Assembly (NCBI GenBank): GCA_003136335.1
Contig: PLEA01000392.1
Span: forward strand, 3,029 to 20,292
Source of the DNA: Acidobacteriaceae bacterium
GTDB taxonomy: Bacteria > Acidobacteriota > Terriglobia > Terriglobales > SbA1
Direction: 5' to 3'
DNA: 17,264 nt
The notes beneath the pieces are model-generated. The model made no database searches and had not been told where the DNA came from. It saw only the letters and a program-made list of their open reading frames with translations. The translations under genes were made by a program, and so were the position numbers. Numbering within the stretch: position 1 is the first letter of the stretch; every line of letters starts with the position of its first letter. Positions 1-6,129 of this stretch are shown in pieces.

Positions 1-135
1 CGCCCGTGCCAGGGCGGCTGCTGATTTGGGTGGAATCTAGTGCTACGAAGATTGTAGGGAGCCGCGCCAAACGAATTGAGCCGCTGGAATGCGCTGCCGA
101 TGAGAAATTCATGCCGAAGGATCGGCAATACATCG

Positions 136-351
136 CTACGCGCTCTTTTTCTTGGGAACCTTCGCACCTTTTTTGCGGGCTTCGGAAAGACCGATTGCGA
201 TTGCCTGCTTGCGGCTCTTCACCCTTCCACCTTTCCCCCCGGGTCCTGACTTCAGCGTACCTGTCTTCTTTCGGTGCATCGCGCTCTTCACGCTTTTGCC
301 GGCGGCCTTTCCGTATTTTTGTCCGCTTCCAGAAGATTTCCGTGCTGCCAT
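136..351 (-). CDS. Small basic DUF6496-type protein
   Basis: A 71-residue, strongly basic, Lys/Gly/Ser-rich protein. The C-terminal half carries the segment KSRKQAIAIGLSEARK followed by GAKVPKK, which I recognise from the DUF6496 family of small bacterial proteins of unknown function. The N-terminal half is low complexity (AARKSSGSGQKYGKAAGK) and reminiscent of histone-H1-like or nucleoid-associated tails, so nucleic-acid binding is possible but not shown. There is no signal peptide or membrane segment. The start is supported by an AAGGAGG ribosome binding site ending 6-7 bases before the ATG. It is transcribed away from the ligase remnant, with a 180-base divergent intergenic region in which I found no convincing sigma-70 boxes. 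Family call fairly sure, function unknown. Confidence 0.75.
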   Translation of the reverse strand: MAARKSSGSGQKYGKAAGKSVKSAMHRKKTGTLKSGPGGKGGRVKSRKQAIAIGLSEARKKGAKVPKKKSA

Positions 352-532
352 GATTGACCTCCTTGAGACTTAGAGTGCCCAACAGTGCAAGAGGTTGGCG
401 TTTGATTCCATCGCTTGCATCACGCGAATGAGCGTTGGGCGTAAAGATTTCGGAAGCAACAGCGGTCTTGGGGCGTCCATCAAAGAACTACACGTAGGAA
501 CTTTAAAAGCGAATTCCTGAAGGAGCGTTGGG

Positions 533-870
533 GTGACTCTGCCGATTTCCAAGACGTATCCACCGATGGAGGCCGCGCCAGCTGCGAGTCTTCCGTTAGG
601 ACCGCAATGGCAATACGAGCCCAAATGGGATGGATTTCGCTGCCTGACTTTTCGCGATAAGAAAAAAATTGACCTGCAGTCCAAGTCCGGGAAGCCTCTC
701 CCTCGATACTTTCCAGAATTAGTCGCTGCGCTGAGTCGTCTGCGAGCTACACAGTTCGTACTCGACGGCGAGATTGTGATTCCGGTAGATGGTGATCTCT
801 CGTTTGATCAGTTGCTGATGAGGATCCATCCTTCAGCGGCACGAGTGGAAAAGTTGAGCCGGCAGACCCT
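533..870 (+). pseudogene. 5' fragment of an ATP-dependent DNA ligase
   Basis: The first ~112 residues match the N-terminus of the adenylation domain of small ATP-dependent DNA ligases (LigD/LigC type). The nucleotidyltransferase motif I reads EPKWDGFR, with the adenylated lysine at residue 31, and FVLDGEIV around residues 76-83 is motif III. The GTG start at 533 has an AAGGAG site seven bases upstream. After RVEKLSRQT (ending about base 868) the similarity stops. The frame stays open to 1042, but the extra residues have no ligase character; the rest of the adenylation domain and the OB fold, normally about 200 further residues, are absent. It cannot seal nicks because motifs IIIa to V are missing. 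The end coordinate marks where homology fades, not a stop codon. Confidence 0.8.
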
Positions 871-1063
871 TGGCGGTAATTGCCAGGCTGACGAGCAGCG
901 TTGCCGCAACTGCGTAGCATTCACGCCACACATGTCTGTAATGAGAAGAAATAAGGACACTACAACCCATCTCATAAACCCTGTCAGCTGGCTTGATGGG
1001 GTTGGACTGGGACGTCCGTACAAAATGCTCCCGAGTGAGTAATCATCCACGTCGTGCCTAGAT

Positions 1064-1112
1064 CCAGAGTGTCCAACAATGAAACGGTGCCCTGTTGGAA
1101 GGCCAACTCTGG
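1064..1112. repeat. Two-part inverted repeat
   Basis: The outer arms are CCAGAGT (1064-1070) and ACTCTGG (1106-1112), a perfect 7-base match. The inner arms are TCCAACA (1072-1078) and TGTTGGA (1093-1099), also perfect, around a 14-base loop. The inner and outer stems are offset by unequal gaps on the two sides. No T-run follows, so it is not a standard rho-independent terminator. It could be the fold of a mobile-element end or a relic, as it lies 42 bases from an IS66-matching scar. Confidence 0.5.
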
Positions 1113-1153
1113 TCAAACGCCATCCACTGTGATGTCTGCCCCCCGGTTTTGAA

Positions 1154-1185
1154 GATCGACCAGCATTCATAGACTCAAGCGACGG
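1154..1185 (+). repeat. 32-base copy of the IS66 tnpC 3' end
   Basis: This segment matches the reverse complement of 15150-15181 at 31 of 32 positions. In the IS66 element the same bases encode the last codons of tnpC (...IAQHS and its TAG stop) plus 15 bases beyond. Here they read KIDQHS and a stop, with no transposase sequence upstream. It is best explained as a scar of a related IS66 copy in plus orientation, or as a short piece carried by recombination. Confidence 0.7.
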
Positions 1186-1458
1186 AGCGTTAGCTTTCAC
1201 GCAGGCTATTCTTCGGCATCTGCCTGTTAGTTCTGCCAGTTTATCCCTCTTGGCTAAACCCCTAGCATGAAATAAACGGTGAACGCCCGGGATGGCGCTA
1301 TTCAACCGACCGTGTGCCAATGCTCGGTCGCACTTACTGTCGCGACGCTGCGTAGCGAATTCGGCTTAGCCAACTACGAGATCGATTCGGTAAACCAGTC
1401 ATTGGCGAAAAGCCGTCCCGAGGAGCGACCGGTGGAGGGTCAGTTTCAGCGGAGCCAA

Positions 1459-1902
1459 ATGAGTTTTCATTTGAGAGTTGTGATGTCAAGCGATCCGCGC
1501 TTTTTGTCTATCGTCCGCGCTGCCGTAGGTCAGCTCGGCTTGGTCTACGGTTTGACGGAGGAGTCTTGCCGAGGAGTCACTTTGGCCGTTGACGAGGCGT
1601 TGGCGAACACGATTCGGCATGCCTACAAGAATCGGTATGACCGGGAGATCGAGTTGAGCTGCCAAGCTGGTGCCGATCACCTGGAGTTCACGCTCGTCGA
1701 CTCGGGCGAACCAGCAGACTCGGCCAGGATCTGCGCAAAGCCCTTGGATGAGGTCTCACTGAGCGGGCGGGGAACGCACTTGATCAAGGCGACCATGGAT
1801 GAGATGCATTACGAGAAAGTCCCCAGAGGAAATCAACTAAGACTCATCAAGCATCTTCCCGCTGCCAAGGTGACTGTCGAGGGAGAGTCATCGCCGCCGT
1901 GA
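1459..1902 (+). CDS. RsbW/SpoIIAB-like ATP-binding anti-sigma-type kinase
   Basis: A 147-residue single-domain HATPase_c_2 protein of the GHKL fold, as in anti-sigma-factor Ser/Thr kinases such as RsbW and SpoIIAB. The N box is AVDEALANTIRHAY (E46, N50, A54), the G1 box is DSGEP (D81, G83) and the G2 box is SGRGTHLI (102-109). These bind ATP-Mg, and in the family the protein phosphorylates a serine on a STAS antagonist. The frame is open from a GTG at 1279, but the extra 60 residues have no domain character; the ATG at 1459 follows GGAG and the domain begins there. The STAS gene follows after 91 bases on the same strand, and lipid-transporter genes follow that. No sigma factor gene is nearby, so its target may be the neighbouring STAS protein. 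Fold and family are secure; kinase activity and partner are inferred. Confidence 0.85.
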   Translation: MSFHLRVVMSSDPRFLSIVRAAVGQLGLVYGLTEESCRGVTLAVDEALANTIRHAYKNRYDREIELSCQAGADHLEFTLVDSGEPADSARICAKPLDEVSLSGRGTHLIKATMDEMHYEKVPRGNQLRLIKHLPAAKVTVEGESSPP

Positions 1903-1980
1903 AGGTGACCGTCGGCGGAGGGGACTGGCGTTCCACGAAGATCGAGAGGCCAGTGAAGCAAATGGTTCCTAAACCGATGT

Positions 1981-1987
1981 AGGAGGG
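1981..1987 (+). promoter_or_regulatory. Ribosome binding site that decides the STAS start
   Basis: AGGAGGG lies directly against an ATG at 1988 (no spacing) but six bases before the in-frame ATG at 1994. The second ATG is therefore the likelier start. Confidence 0.7.
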
Positions 1988-1993
1988 ATGGAC

Positions 1994-2332
1994 ATGCAAA
2001 GACAGATGGCGTCTTCGATCCGTATTGAAAAGGGAACCACGATCGTGGATGTGGTAGGTCAAATTGACCTTGGCAACTCACCGACTTTGCGCAAGACGCT
2101 GTTGGAGTCCTTGAAAGGGACGGATCGAGTGGCCGTAAATTTGATGGCGGTCAAATACATTGACAGCTCCGGGATCGCCTCGCTGTTGGAGGTACTCAAA
2201 GAGGCACGCCAATCCAAGAAGAGGTTTGTCCTATTTGGTTTGACCAAGGCTGTTAGTCAAGTGTTACAGCTAACGCGCCTGACCGGGGTTTTTGAAATAC
2301 GCGAAAACGAAGAGCAGGCCCTCGCCGCTTGA
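1994..2332 (+). CDS. STAS-domain anti-sigma-factor antagonist / MlaB-like protein
   Basis: A 112-residue single STAS domain (SpoIIAA/RsbV fold). The diagnostic loop is KYIDSSGIASLLEVLK; S58 of the DSSG motif corresponds to the serine that partner kinases phosphorylate in SpoIIAA-type proteins. It sits between an anti-sigma-type kinase gene and mlaE. In Proteobacteria the Mla transporter has a STAS subunit, MlaB, that binds the ATPase MlaF and is needed for its activity, so this protein could be the MlaB counterpart, a classical antagonist, or both. It is followed by mlaE after 61 bases. The fold is certain; which partner it uses is not visible in the sequence. Confidence 0.88.
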   Translation: MQRQMASSIRIEKGTTIVDVVGQIDLGNSPTLRKTLLESLKGTDRVAVNLMAVKYIDSSGIASLLEVLKEARQSKKRFVLFGLTKAVSQVLQLTRLTGVFEIRENEEQALAA

Positions 2333-2393
2333 ATCCTTTTTTCGAAGACAGGCCTTCGTCGAAGCGTGCTTCAGAACAAGGCGGAAGCGATTC

Positions 2394-3233
2394 ATGGGAA
2401 GGGGAACCGTCGGCGTGAAAGCGTCGGAAAAAATTGCAGTCGTGCCGGGCTTGGTCGGCCTCTGGACGCTGGACGGGCTCGCCTATGTTGGTGGCTTGGC
2501 GACGCTCGCTGGCCAGTCTGCCTATTTCACATTCGTGGGTCCTCTCAGGGGCCAGCGCCTGCGACCCTATCGGGCTATCCATCAGGCCATGGCGGTGGGC
2601 GTCGGAGCTATACCCATCGTCTCGCTGATCACATTCTTTGTGGGCTTGATCATGGCCCTGCAGAGTGCATATGAGCTGCGGAAGTTTGGAGCAATGCAGT
2701 TCCTGGCCAGCGCTGTAGCCCTTTCGATTCTTCGAGAACTTGGACCACTGCTGACGGCGATCGTGGTGATCGGTCGTTCGGGGTCCGCTTTTGCCGCGGA
2801 AATCGGGACCAAAAAGGTAACCGAGGAGCTAGATGCCCTGAAAACCATGGCTTTCGATCCAGTTGCCTTTCTAGTCGCGCCCAAGTTTCTGGCCATGCTG
2901 GTGATGATGCCTTGCCTCACAATCTGGGCTGACTTCATGGGGGTTGTGGGCGGAAGTATTTTCGGCGTCGCCGGTGCGAATTTTACATTCCTCTCGTATT
3001 TTCAAGCGACTCGCGATGCCATCGTCTCGGGTGACATATATACGGGCCTGATAAAGAGTGTCTTGTTCGCCTTGGTCATTACGGCCGTGGGTTGCAAGGA
3101 AGGGTTCTCAACCGGCCCGGGCGCGGAAGAGGTTGGACGCTCGACGACGGCGGCGGTCGTCACCTCGATTGCACTCGTGGTCCTTGTCGATCTGGTGTTC
3201 ACAGCCTTGTTCTATTTTATGAACACGCCTTAG
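2394..3233 (+). CDS. mlaE: MlaE-family lipid ABC transporter permease
   Basis: A 279-residue inner-membrane permease of the MlaE/YrbE family, which moves phospholipids together with MlaF and an MCE protein. The family signature is clear: ELGPLLTAIVVIGRSGSAFAAE at about 115-136, then IGTKKVTEELDAL. Hydrophobic segments lie near 68-90, 105-125, 158-178, 182-200, 218-236 and 253-275. An alternative frame start at 2292 is a TTG inside the STAS gene without a ribosome binding site and would add 34 basic, non-membrane residues; the ATG at 2394 follows GCGGAAG with eight bases of spacing and gives the usual length. It lies between the STAS gene and mlaF, as expected for a transporter operon. Confidence 0.92.
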   Translation: MGRGTVGVKASEKIAVVPGLVGLWTLDGLAYVGGLATLAGQSAYFTFVGPLRGQRLRPYRAIHQAMAVGVGAIPIVSLITFFVGLIMALQSAYELRKFGAMQFLASAVALSILRELGPLLTAIVVIGRSGSAFAAEIGTKKVTEELDALKTMAFDPVAFLVAPKFLAMLVMMPCLTIWADFMGVVGGSIFGVAGANFTFLSYFQATRDAIVSGDIYTGLIKSVLFALVITAVGCKEGFSTGPGAEEVGRSTTAAVVTSIALVVLVDLVFTALFYFMNTP

Positions 3234-3248
3234 CAGAGGAATTTGCGC

Positions 3249-3344
3249 ATGATGCCGGAGTATCGGACGACTGTGAAATTCGAACCGCGAGCGGATGCTG
3301 AGCGGTCGGCAAACTGGGCCGCGGCCGTAGGTAGGGAAACATGA
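3249..3344 (+). CDS. Possible 31-aa small ORF coupled to mlaF
   Basis: A short open frame, MMPEYRTTVKFEPRADAERS and 11 more residues, fills most of the mlaE-mlaF gap. AGAGGA directly after the mlaE stop gives a good ribosome binding site eight bases before the ATG. Its TGA overlaps the mlaF ATG as ATGA, the usual geometry of translational coupling. It has no recognisable domain, signal or membrane segment. It may be a leader peptide that carries ribosomes on to mlaF, a tiny protein, or a chance frame in a 107-base gap. The ribosome binding site and the overlap are what make it worth listing. Confidence 0.35.
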   Translation: MMPEYRTTVKFEPRADAERSANWAAAVGRET

Positions 3345-4159
3345 ATGACTCCGACGCTACGCCCGCCATTTCGGTGGTCAATCTGCGCGTGACCTACGGG
3401 GAGCGCGAGATCCTTCATGGCGTTAGCTTTGACGTTCGGCGCGGCGAGACCATGGTGATCTTGGGGGGATCGGGCTCGGGAAAGAGCACGTTATTGAAAA
3501 CGCTAGTTGGATTGGAGAGGCCGAGCCAGGGCGAGGTGTGGATCAATGGCATTAACACCGCCCACATTTCGGAGCGAGAAATGGACTCGATTCGAAAGAG
3601 GATCGGCATGTCATTTCAAGGCTCAGCCCTGTTTGGTTCTCTGACAGTTGGCGAAAACGTTGCATTGCCCTTACGCGAGCATACCAATCTTGAAGATTCC
3701 ACGATTGAGGTCATGGTGCGGATCAAGCTCGGACAAGTTGGCTTGGGGAATTTTCACGACTATATGCCCTCGCAACTCAGCGGAGGAATGAAAAAGCGTG
3801 CCGCCGTCGCCCGTGCCTTGGCCATGGATCCCGAGATCCTGTTTTTTGATGAACCGTCAGCGGGGCTTGACCCCATCATCGCAGCGGGACTCGACGAACT
3901 GATCGTAAACCTGAAGAAGGCTTACGCCATCACCATAGTGGTGGTCACGCACGAATTAGCCAGTGCTTTTCTGATCGCTGACCGTATGGTCTTGATCGAC
4001 CGAGGCCACGTCGTTGCGCTGGGAACCAAGGACGAGCTACAAGCGAGCATCCATCCACGTGTGCGCCAGTTCCTGGACCGGGTTCCGGAGCCTGAAGTGA
4101 CTGAAGAACCGGACTATCTGCAAATGCTAACCGAGGACCGGAAGGCCACGAACGGTTGA
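3341..4159 (+). CDS. mlaF: MlaF-family lipid ABC transporter ATPase
   Basis: A 272-residue ATP-binding cassette protein that should power lipid movement through the MlaE permease at the cytoplasmic face. Walker A is GGSGSGKST (42-50), the Q-loop glutamine is Q93 (SFQGSALFGSLTV), the signature is LSGGM (146-150), Walker B is ILFFDE (166-171) and the H-loop histidine is H204. SFQGSALF and SAGLDPI are typical of the MlaF/Ttg2A subfamily. About 25 acidic residues (EPEVTEEPDY...) follow the fold; in the E. coli homologue a C-terminal tail contributes to dimer and MlaB contacts, so this tail is a candidate docking site for the STAS protein. Its start overlaps the small upstream ORF, and the MCE gene follows after 27 bases. 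All catalytic motifs are intact. Confidence 0.94.
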   Translation: MNDSDATPAISVVNLRVTYGEREILHGVSFDVRRGETMVILGGSGSGKSTLLKTLVGLERPSQGEVWINGINTAHISEREMDSIRKRIGMSFQGSALFGSLTVGENVALPLREHTNLEDSTIEVMVRIKLGQVGLGNFHDYMPSQLSGGMKKRAAVARALAMDPEILFFDEPSAGLDPIIAAGLDELIVNLKKAYAITIVVVTHELASAFLIADRMVLIDRGHVVALGTKDELQASIHPRVRQFLDRVPEPEVTEEPDYLQMLTEDRKATNG

Positions 4160-4186
4160 GAACTCGGAGCTTTTCAAGAGGGTTCT

Positions 4187-5155
4187 ATGAATAGCAAGCG
4201 CGAACAGGTTTGGGTGGGACTCTTTGTATTGATTGCCGCAGCTTTGCTGATCGGGACGGTCTTGGCCGTGGCCGCGGCATTCAGCGGAGGCGAGATTGCC
4301 CACCATTCATATTTCAAATCTGCAGGCGGCCTCTTGCCGGGCGCCACGGTCCGCTATGGAGGCATGAAGGCCGGCAGGGTCGATGCCGTGCGCGTGGATC
4401 CTCAGGACTCGACCCGCATAGAGATCGACTTCACCGTAGCGCGTAGCGTTCCTGTGAAGACCGACAGCGTCGCAAAGATTACCAGCCTTGGGGCTCTCGA
4501 CGAGAACTATGTGGAGTTAGGAACCGGTACAAAGGCTGCCTCCCTTGCTGCTCCGGGCAGCGAGGTGAAGGGAGCGGAAACCGTCGGAATCGGCGCGATC
4601 GGCGATATGGTGGGCAACCTAGCCCCGGTTGCGCAGGAGGTTCTGCAGAATCTGAACCGACGTCTGACGGAAATACAGGTTACTCTGAACCGCGTCAACG
4701 ATCTGCTGAATGACAAGAACCGCGCGAGCGTCAGCAACGGACTAGGCAACCTGAACTCGATGCTTGCTGAGGATCGTCCGAAGGTTTCAGCGAGCTTAAC
4801 GAATATGCAGGCGGCGAGCGCCAAGATCGTACCCTTGCTCGACGACCTTAAGACAACTACAAATCAAGCGAACCTTGTCCTGTCACACATTGACCCGCTT
4901 GCGGTGGAGAATCGCCAGGATATCCATACTGTCGTTGTCGAGTTGAAGCAGACCTTACTCACGGCTTCATCTCTCATGGACCAGCTCAAGAATACGGCGG
5001 ACTTCAACGCCGACAACATCGACGAAATGTTGGTGGACCTCCGCGTCACAACCGACAACATAAAACAGCTGACGGACACGGTGAAGGCCAGGCCTTCGAT
5101 GCTCCTTCGTGGAAACACTGTAACCGATCGCCAACCCGGCGACAAAGAGAGGTAG
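4187..5155 (+). CDS. mlaD: MCE-domain (MlaD-like) lipid-binding protein
   Basis: A 322-residue protein with a single N-terminal membrane anchor (about 9-31) and then an MCE domain (about 39-117) with the canonical YFKSAGGLLPGATVRYGGM start. In the family the MCE domain forms a hexameric ring on the periplasmic side of the MlaE permease and passes lipids. From about 140 to 300 the sequence is helical and Gln/Asn/Leu-rich with coiled-coil character (NLNRRLTEIQVTLNRVNDLL), followed by ARPSMLLRG, a motif common near the end of long MCE proteins. It is longer than E. coli MlaD (about 180 aa), so the helices may build a longer periplasmic tube or needle. AGAGGG precedes the ATG by four bases. Function by homology is secure; substrate direction is unknown. 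Confidence 0.92.
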   Translation: MNSKREQVWVGLFVLIAAALLIGTVLAVAAAFSGGEIAHHSYFKSAGGLLPGATVRYGGMKAGRVDAVRVDPQDSTRIEIDFTVARSVPVKTDSVAKITSLGALDENYVELGTGTKAASLAAPGSEVKGAETVGIGAIGDMVGNLAPVAQEVLQNLNRRLTEIQVTLNRVNDLLNDKNRASVSNGLGNLNSMLAEDRPKVSASLTNMQAASAKIVPLLDDLKTTTNQANLVLSHIDPLAVENRQDIHTVVVELKQTLLTASSLMDQLKNTADFNADNIDEMLVDLRVTTDNIKQLTDTVKARPSMLLRGNTVTDRQPGDKER

Positions 5156-5252
5156 GGCTCCAGCACCGGAACGGACAATCGACACTGTGATTGGGTTCGA
5201 TTGCGATGGGCGTGCAGAAGAAGTCTCAGCGAAACGGAATGATCAATTTCAA

Positions 5253-5277
5253 GGCCCTTAAGTTTGTCTTAAGAGCC
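5253..5277 (+). promoter_or_regulatory. Hairpin upstream of the lipoprotein gene
   Basis: GGC-C-CTTAAG, loop TTTGT, CTTAAG-A-GCC forms a stem of nine pairs with one C-A mismatch. It lies 17 bases before the lipoprotein start, just ahead of its ribosome binding site, in the only long gap (139 bases) of the transporter operon. No U-run follows, so termination is unlikely. RNA processing, stability control or a protein-binding palindrome are possible roles. Confidence 0.4.
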
Positions 5278-5294
5278 CACGGAAGAGGTGATTT

Positions 5295-5906
5295 ATGTAT
5301 CGAACTACCGGTCGCATTTTGGTCTCATTGCTCGTCTTGGGACTAACTGGGTGCGGGGCTAGTCGTCCCATTAGGTATTACACGTTCCAAGTCCCGGTAG
5401 CTCCCAGTCCTGCGACCGACACGCACCTTGTGTCTCTGTTGGTGGGAAGCATCGGCGGACCGGAGATCTTTAAGGACACGCCGATTGCATATCGCATCGG
5501 CACCAATGAGGTTGGAACGTACCAGTACAGTCGTTGGGCTGAGCCGCCGGTCGAAATGCTCAAAAGCAAGTTGATTCGGATGCTTCGTGCCTCAGGTCAA
5601 TACCAGTCCGTTAGCGGATTGGGGAGCACGGCTGAAGGACAATTCGTGGTCCGGGGCAGGCTCTACGAGTTCGAAGAAGTCGACAGCGGGAGCATCGGCG
5701 GACAGGTGTCCATGGAGTTTGAGCTTTATGACCGAAAGTCTGGCAAGGTCGTATGGTCGCATTCCTATTCCCGAAATGAACCGGTGGAAGGCAAAAGCAT
5801 TTCAGCAGTAGTTACCGCGCTGGATATCAATCTTGACCGCGGACTGAAAGAGGTTGCCGCTGGGCTCGGCCAGTATTTTTCCGTAGCCCTGGCCAAGACC
5901 TATTGA
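5295..5906 (+). CDS. PqiC-like ABC-type transport auxiliary lipoprotein
   Basis: A 203-residue lipoprotein: a basic and hydrophobic N-terminus ends in the lipobox LTGC with the lipidated cysteine at residue 20. The mature part shows the ABC_trans_aux (DUF330/PqiC, YmbA) pattern, including IAYRIGTNEVGTYQYSRW and AEPPVEMLKSKLIRML, and a late GKVVWSHSYSRNEPVEG strand region. In the family these proteins accompany MCE transporters and, for PqiC, sit in the outer membrane and bind the MCE protein. There is no MlaC-type soluble carrier gene in this cluster, so this protein may take the outer-membrane end of the path. GAGG lies six bases upstream of the ATG. Confidence 0.87.
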   Translation: MYRTTGRILVSLLVLGLTGCGASRPIRYYTFQVPVAPSPATDTHLVSLLVGSIGGPEIFKDTPIAYRIGTNEVGTYQYSRWAEPPVEMLKSKLIRMLRASGQYQSVSGLGSTAEGQFVVRGRLYEFEEVDSGSIGGQVSMEFELYDRKSGKVVWSHSYSRNEPVEGKSISAVVTALDINLDRGLKEVAAGLGQYFSVALAKTY

Positions 5907-5916
5907 GGACATTTCA

Positions 5917-6129
5917 ATGGTGCGCAAACATATCAAGCACAGAGTGCGAGCGAACGAACAGCTCTTCCGCTCGATTTTTGACAATGCTCAGATCGGGATC
6001 AGTTTCTTCAGCATCGATGGTCGAGTGGCCTTTTTCAACCGCGCCTGTCAAGAGATGTTGGGTTGCACCGAGGAGGAGCTGGTGGCTGTCGCGAGCAATC
6101 CCTGTGATCGCGGATGCGACTTTTCATGA
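5917..6129 (+). CDS. Truncated PAS-domain mini-ORF
   Basis: A 70-residue frame whose residues ~13-56 (NEQLFRSIFDNAQIGISFF... EMLGCTEEELVA) match the N-terminal half of a PAS sensor domain. The second half of the fold and any output domain are missing; the tail VASNPCDRGCDFS has no PAS character. It starts 10 bases after the lipoprotein stop with GAGGA overlapping that stop, and its TGA overlaps the next gene's ATG as ATGA. It is therefore either a kinase or cyclase remnant left by a deletion or a short protein retained for translational coupling. A complete PAS fold needs about 100 residues, so independent ligand sensing is unlikely. Confidence 0.55.
   Translation: MVRKHIKHRVRANEQLFRSIFDNAQIGISFFSIDGRVAFFNRACQEMLGCTEEELVAVASNPCDRGCDFS

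Larger units (their letters stand above)
871..1458 (+). other. Gene-poor debris region between ligase fragment and lipid operon
   Basis: I see no intact gene here. The stretch holds an inverted repeat (1064-1112), a 32-base piece matching the end of the IS66 tnpC gene (1154-1185), and on the minus strand a short signal-peptide-like start at 975 (MRWVVVSLFLLI...) whose frame runs into the antisense of the ligase remnant. That pattern fits a junction joining two 5' gene pieces head to head near base 868. The promoter of the downstream operon should lie between about 1190 and 1450, but I could not pick out confident -35 and -10 boxes. Confidence 0.5.

Noticed and set aside
376..440. Integron attC-like pair: GCCCAAC and GTTGGGC, 65 bases end to end
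   Set aside because: The outer 7-mers fit RYYYAAC/GTTRRRY, but the inner arms do not pair after the spacer and no integrase or cassette array is present. Best taken as chance.
808..1320. 170-aa minus-strand open frame
   Set aside because: It runs through the IS66 scar, the inverted repeat and the antisense of the ligase fragment. Only the short signal-peptide-like stretch from 975 is of interest.
1865..1915. Near-repeat AAGGTGACTGTCG / AAGGTGACCGTCG around the end of the kinase gene
   Set aside because: A short imperfect tandem copy 34 bases apart that would add only KVTVGGG in frame after the stop; no functional reading suggested.
5206..5343. 45-aa frame across the MCE-lipoprotein gap
   Set aside because: No ribosome binding site, runs out of frame into the lipoprotein signal peptide, and no recognisable content.
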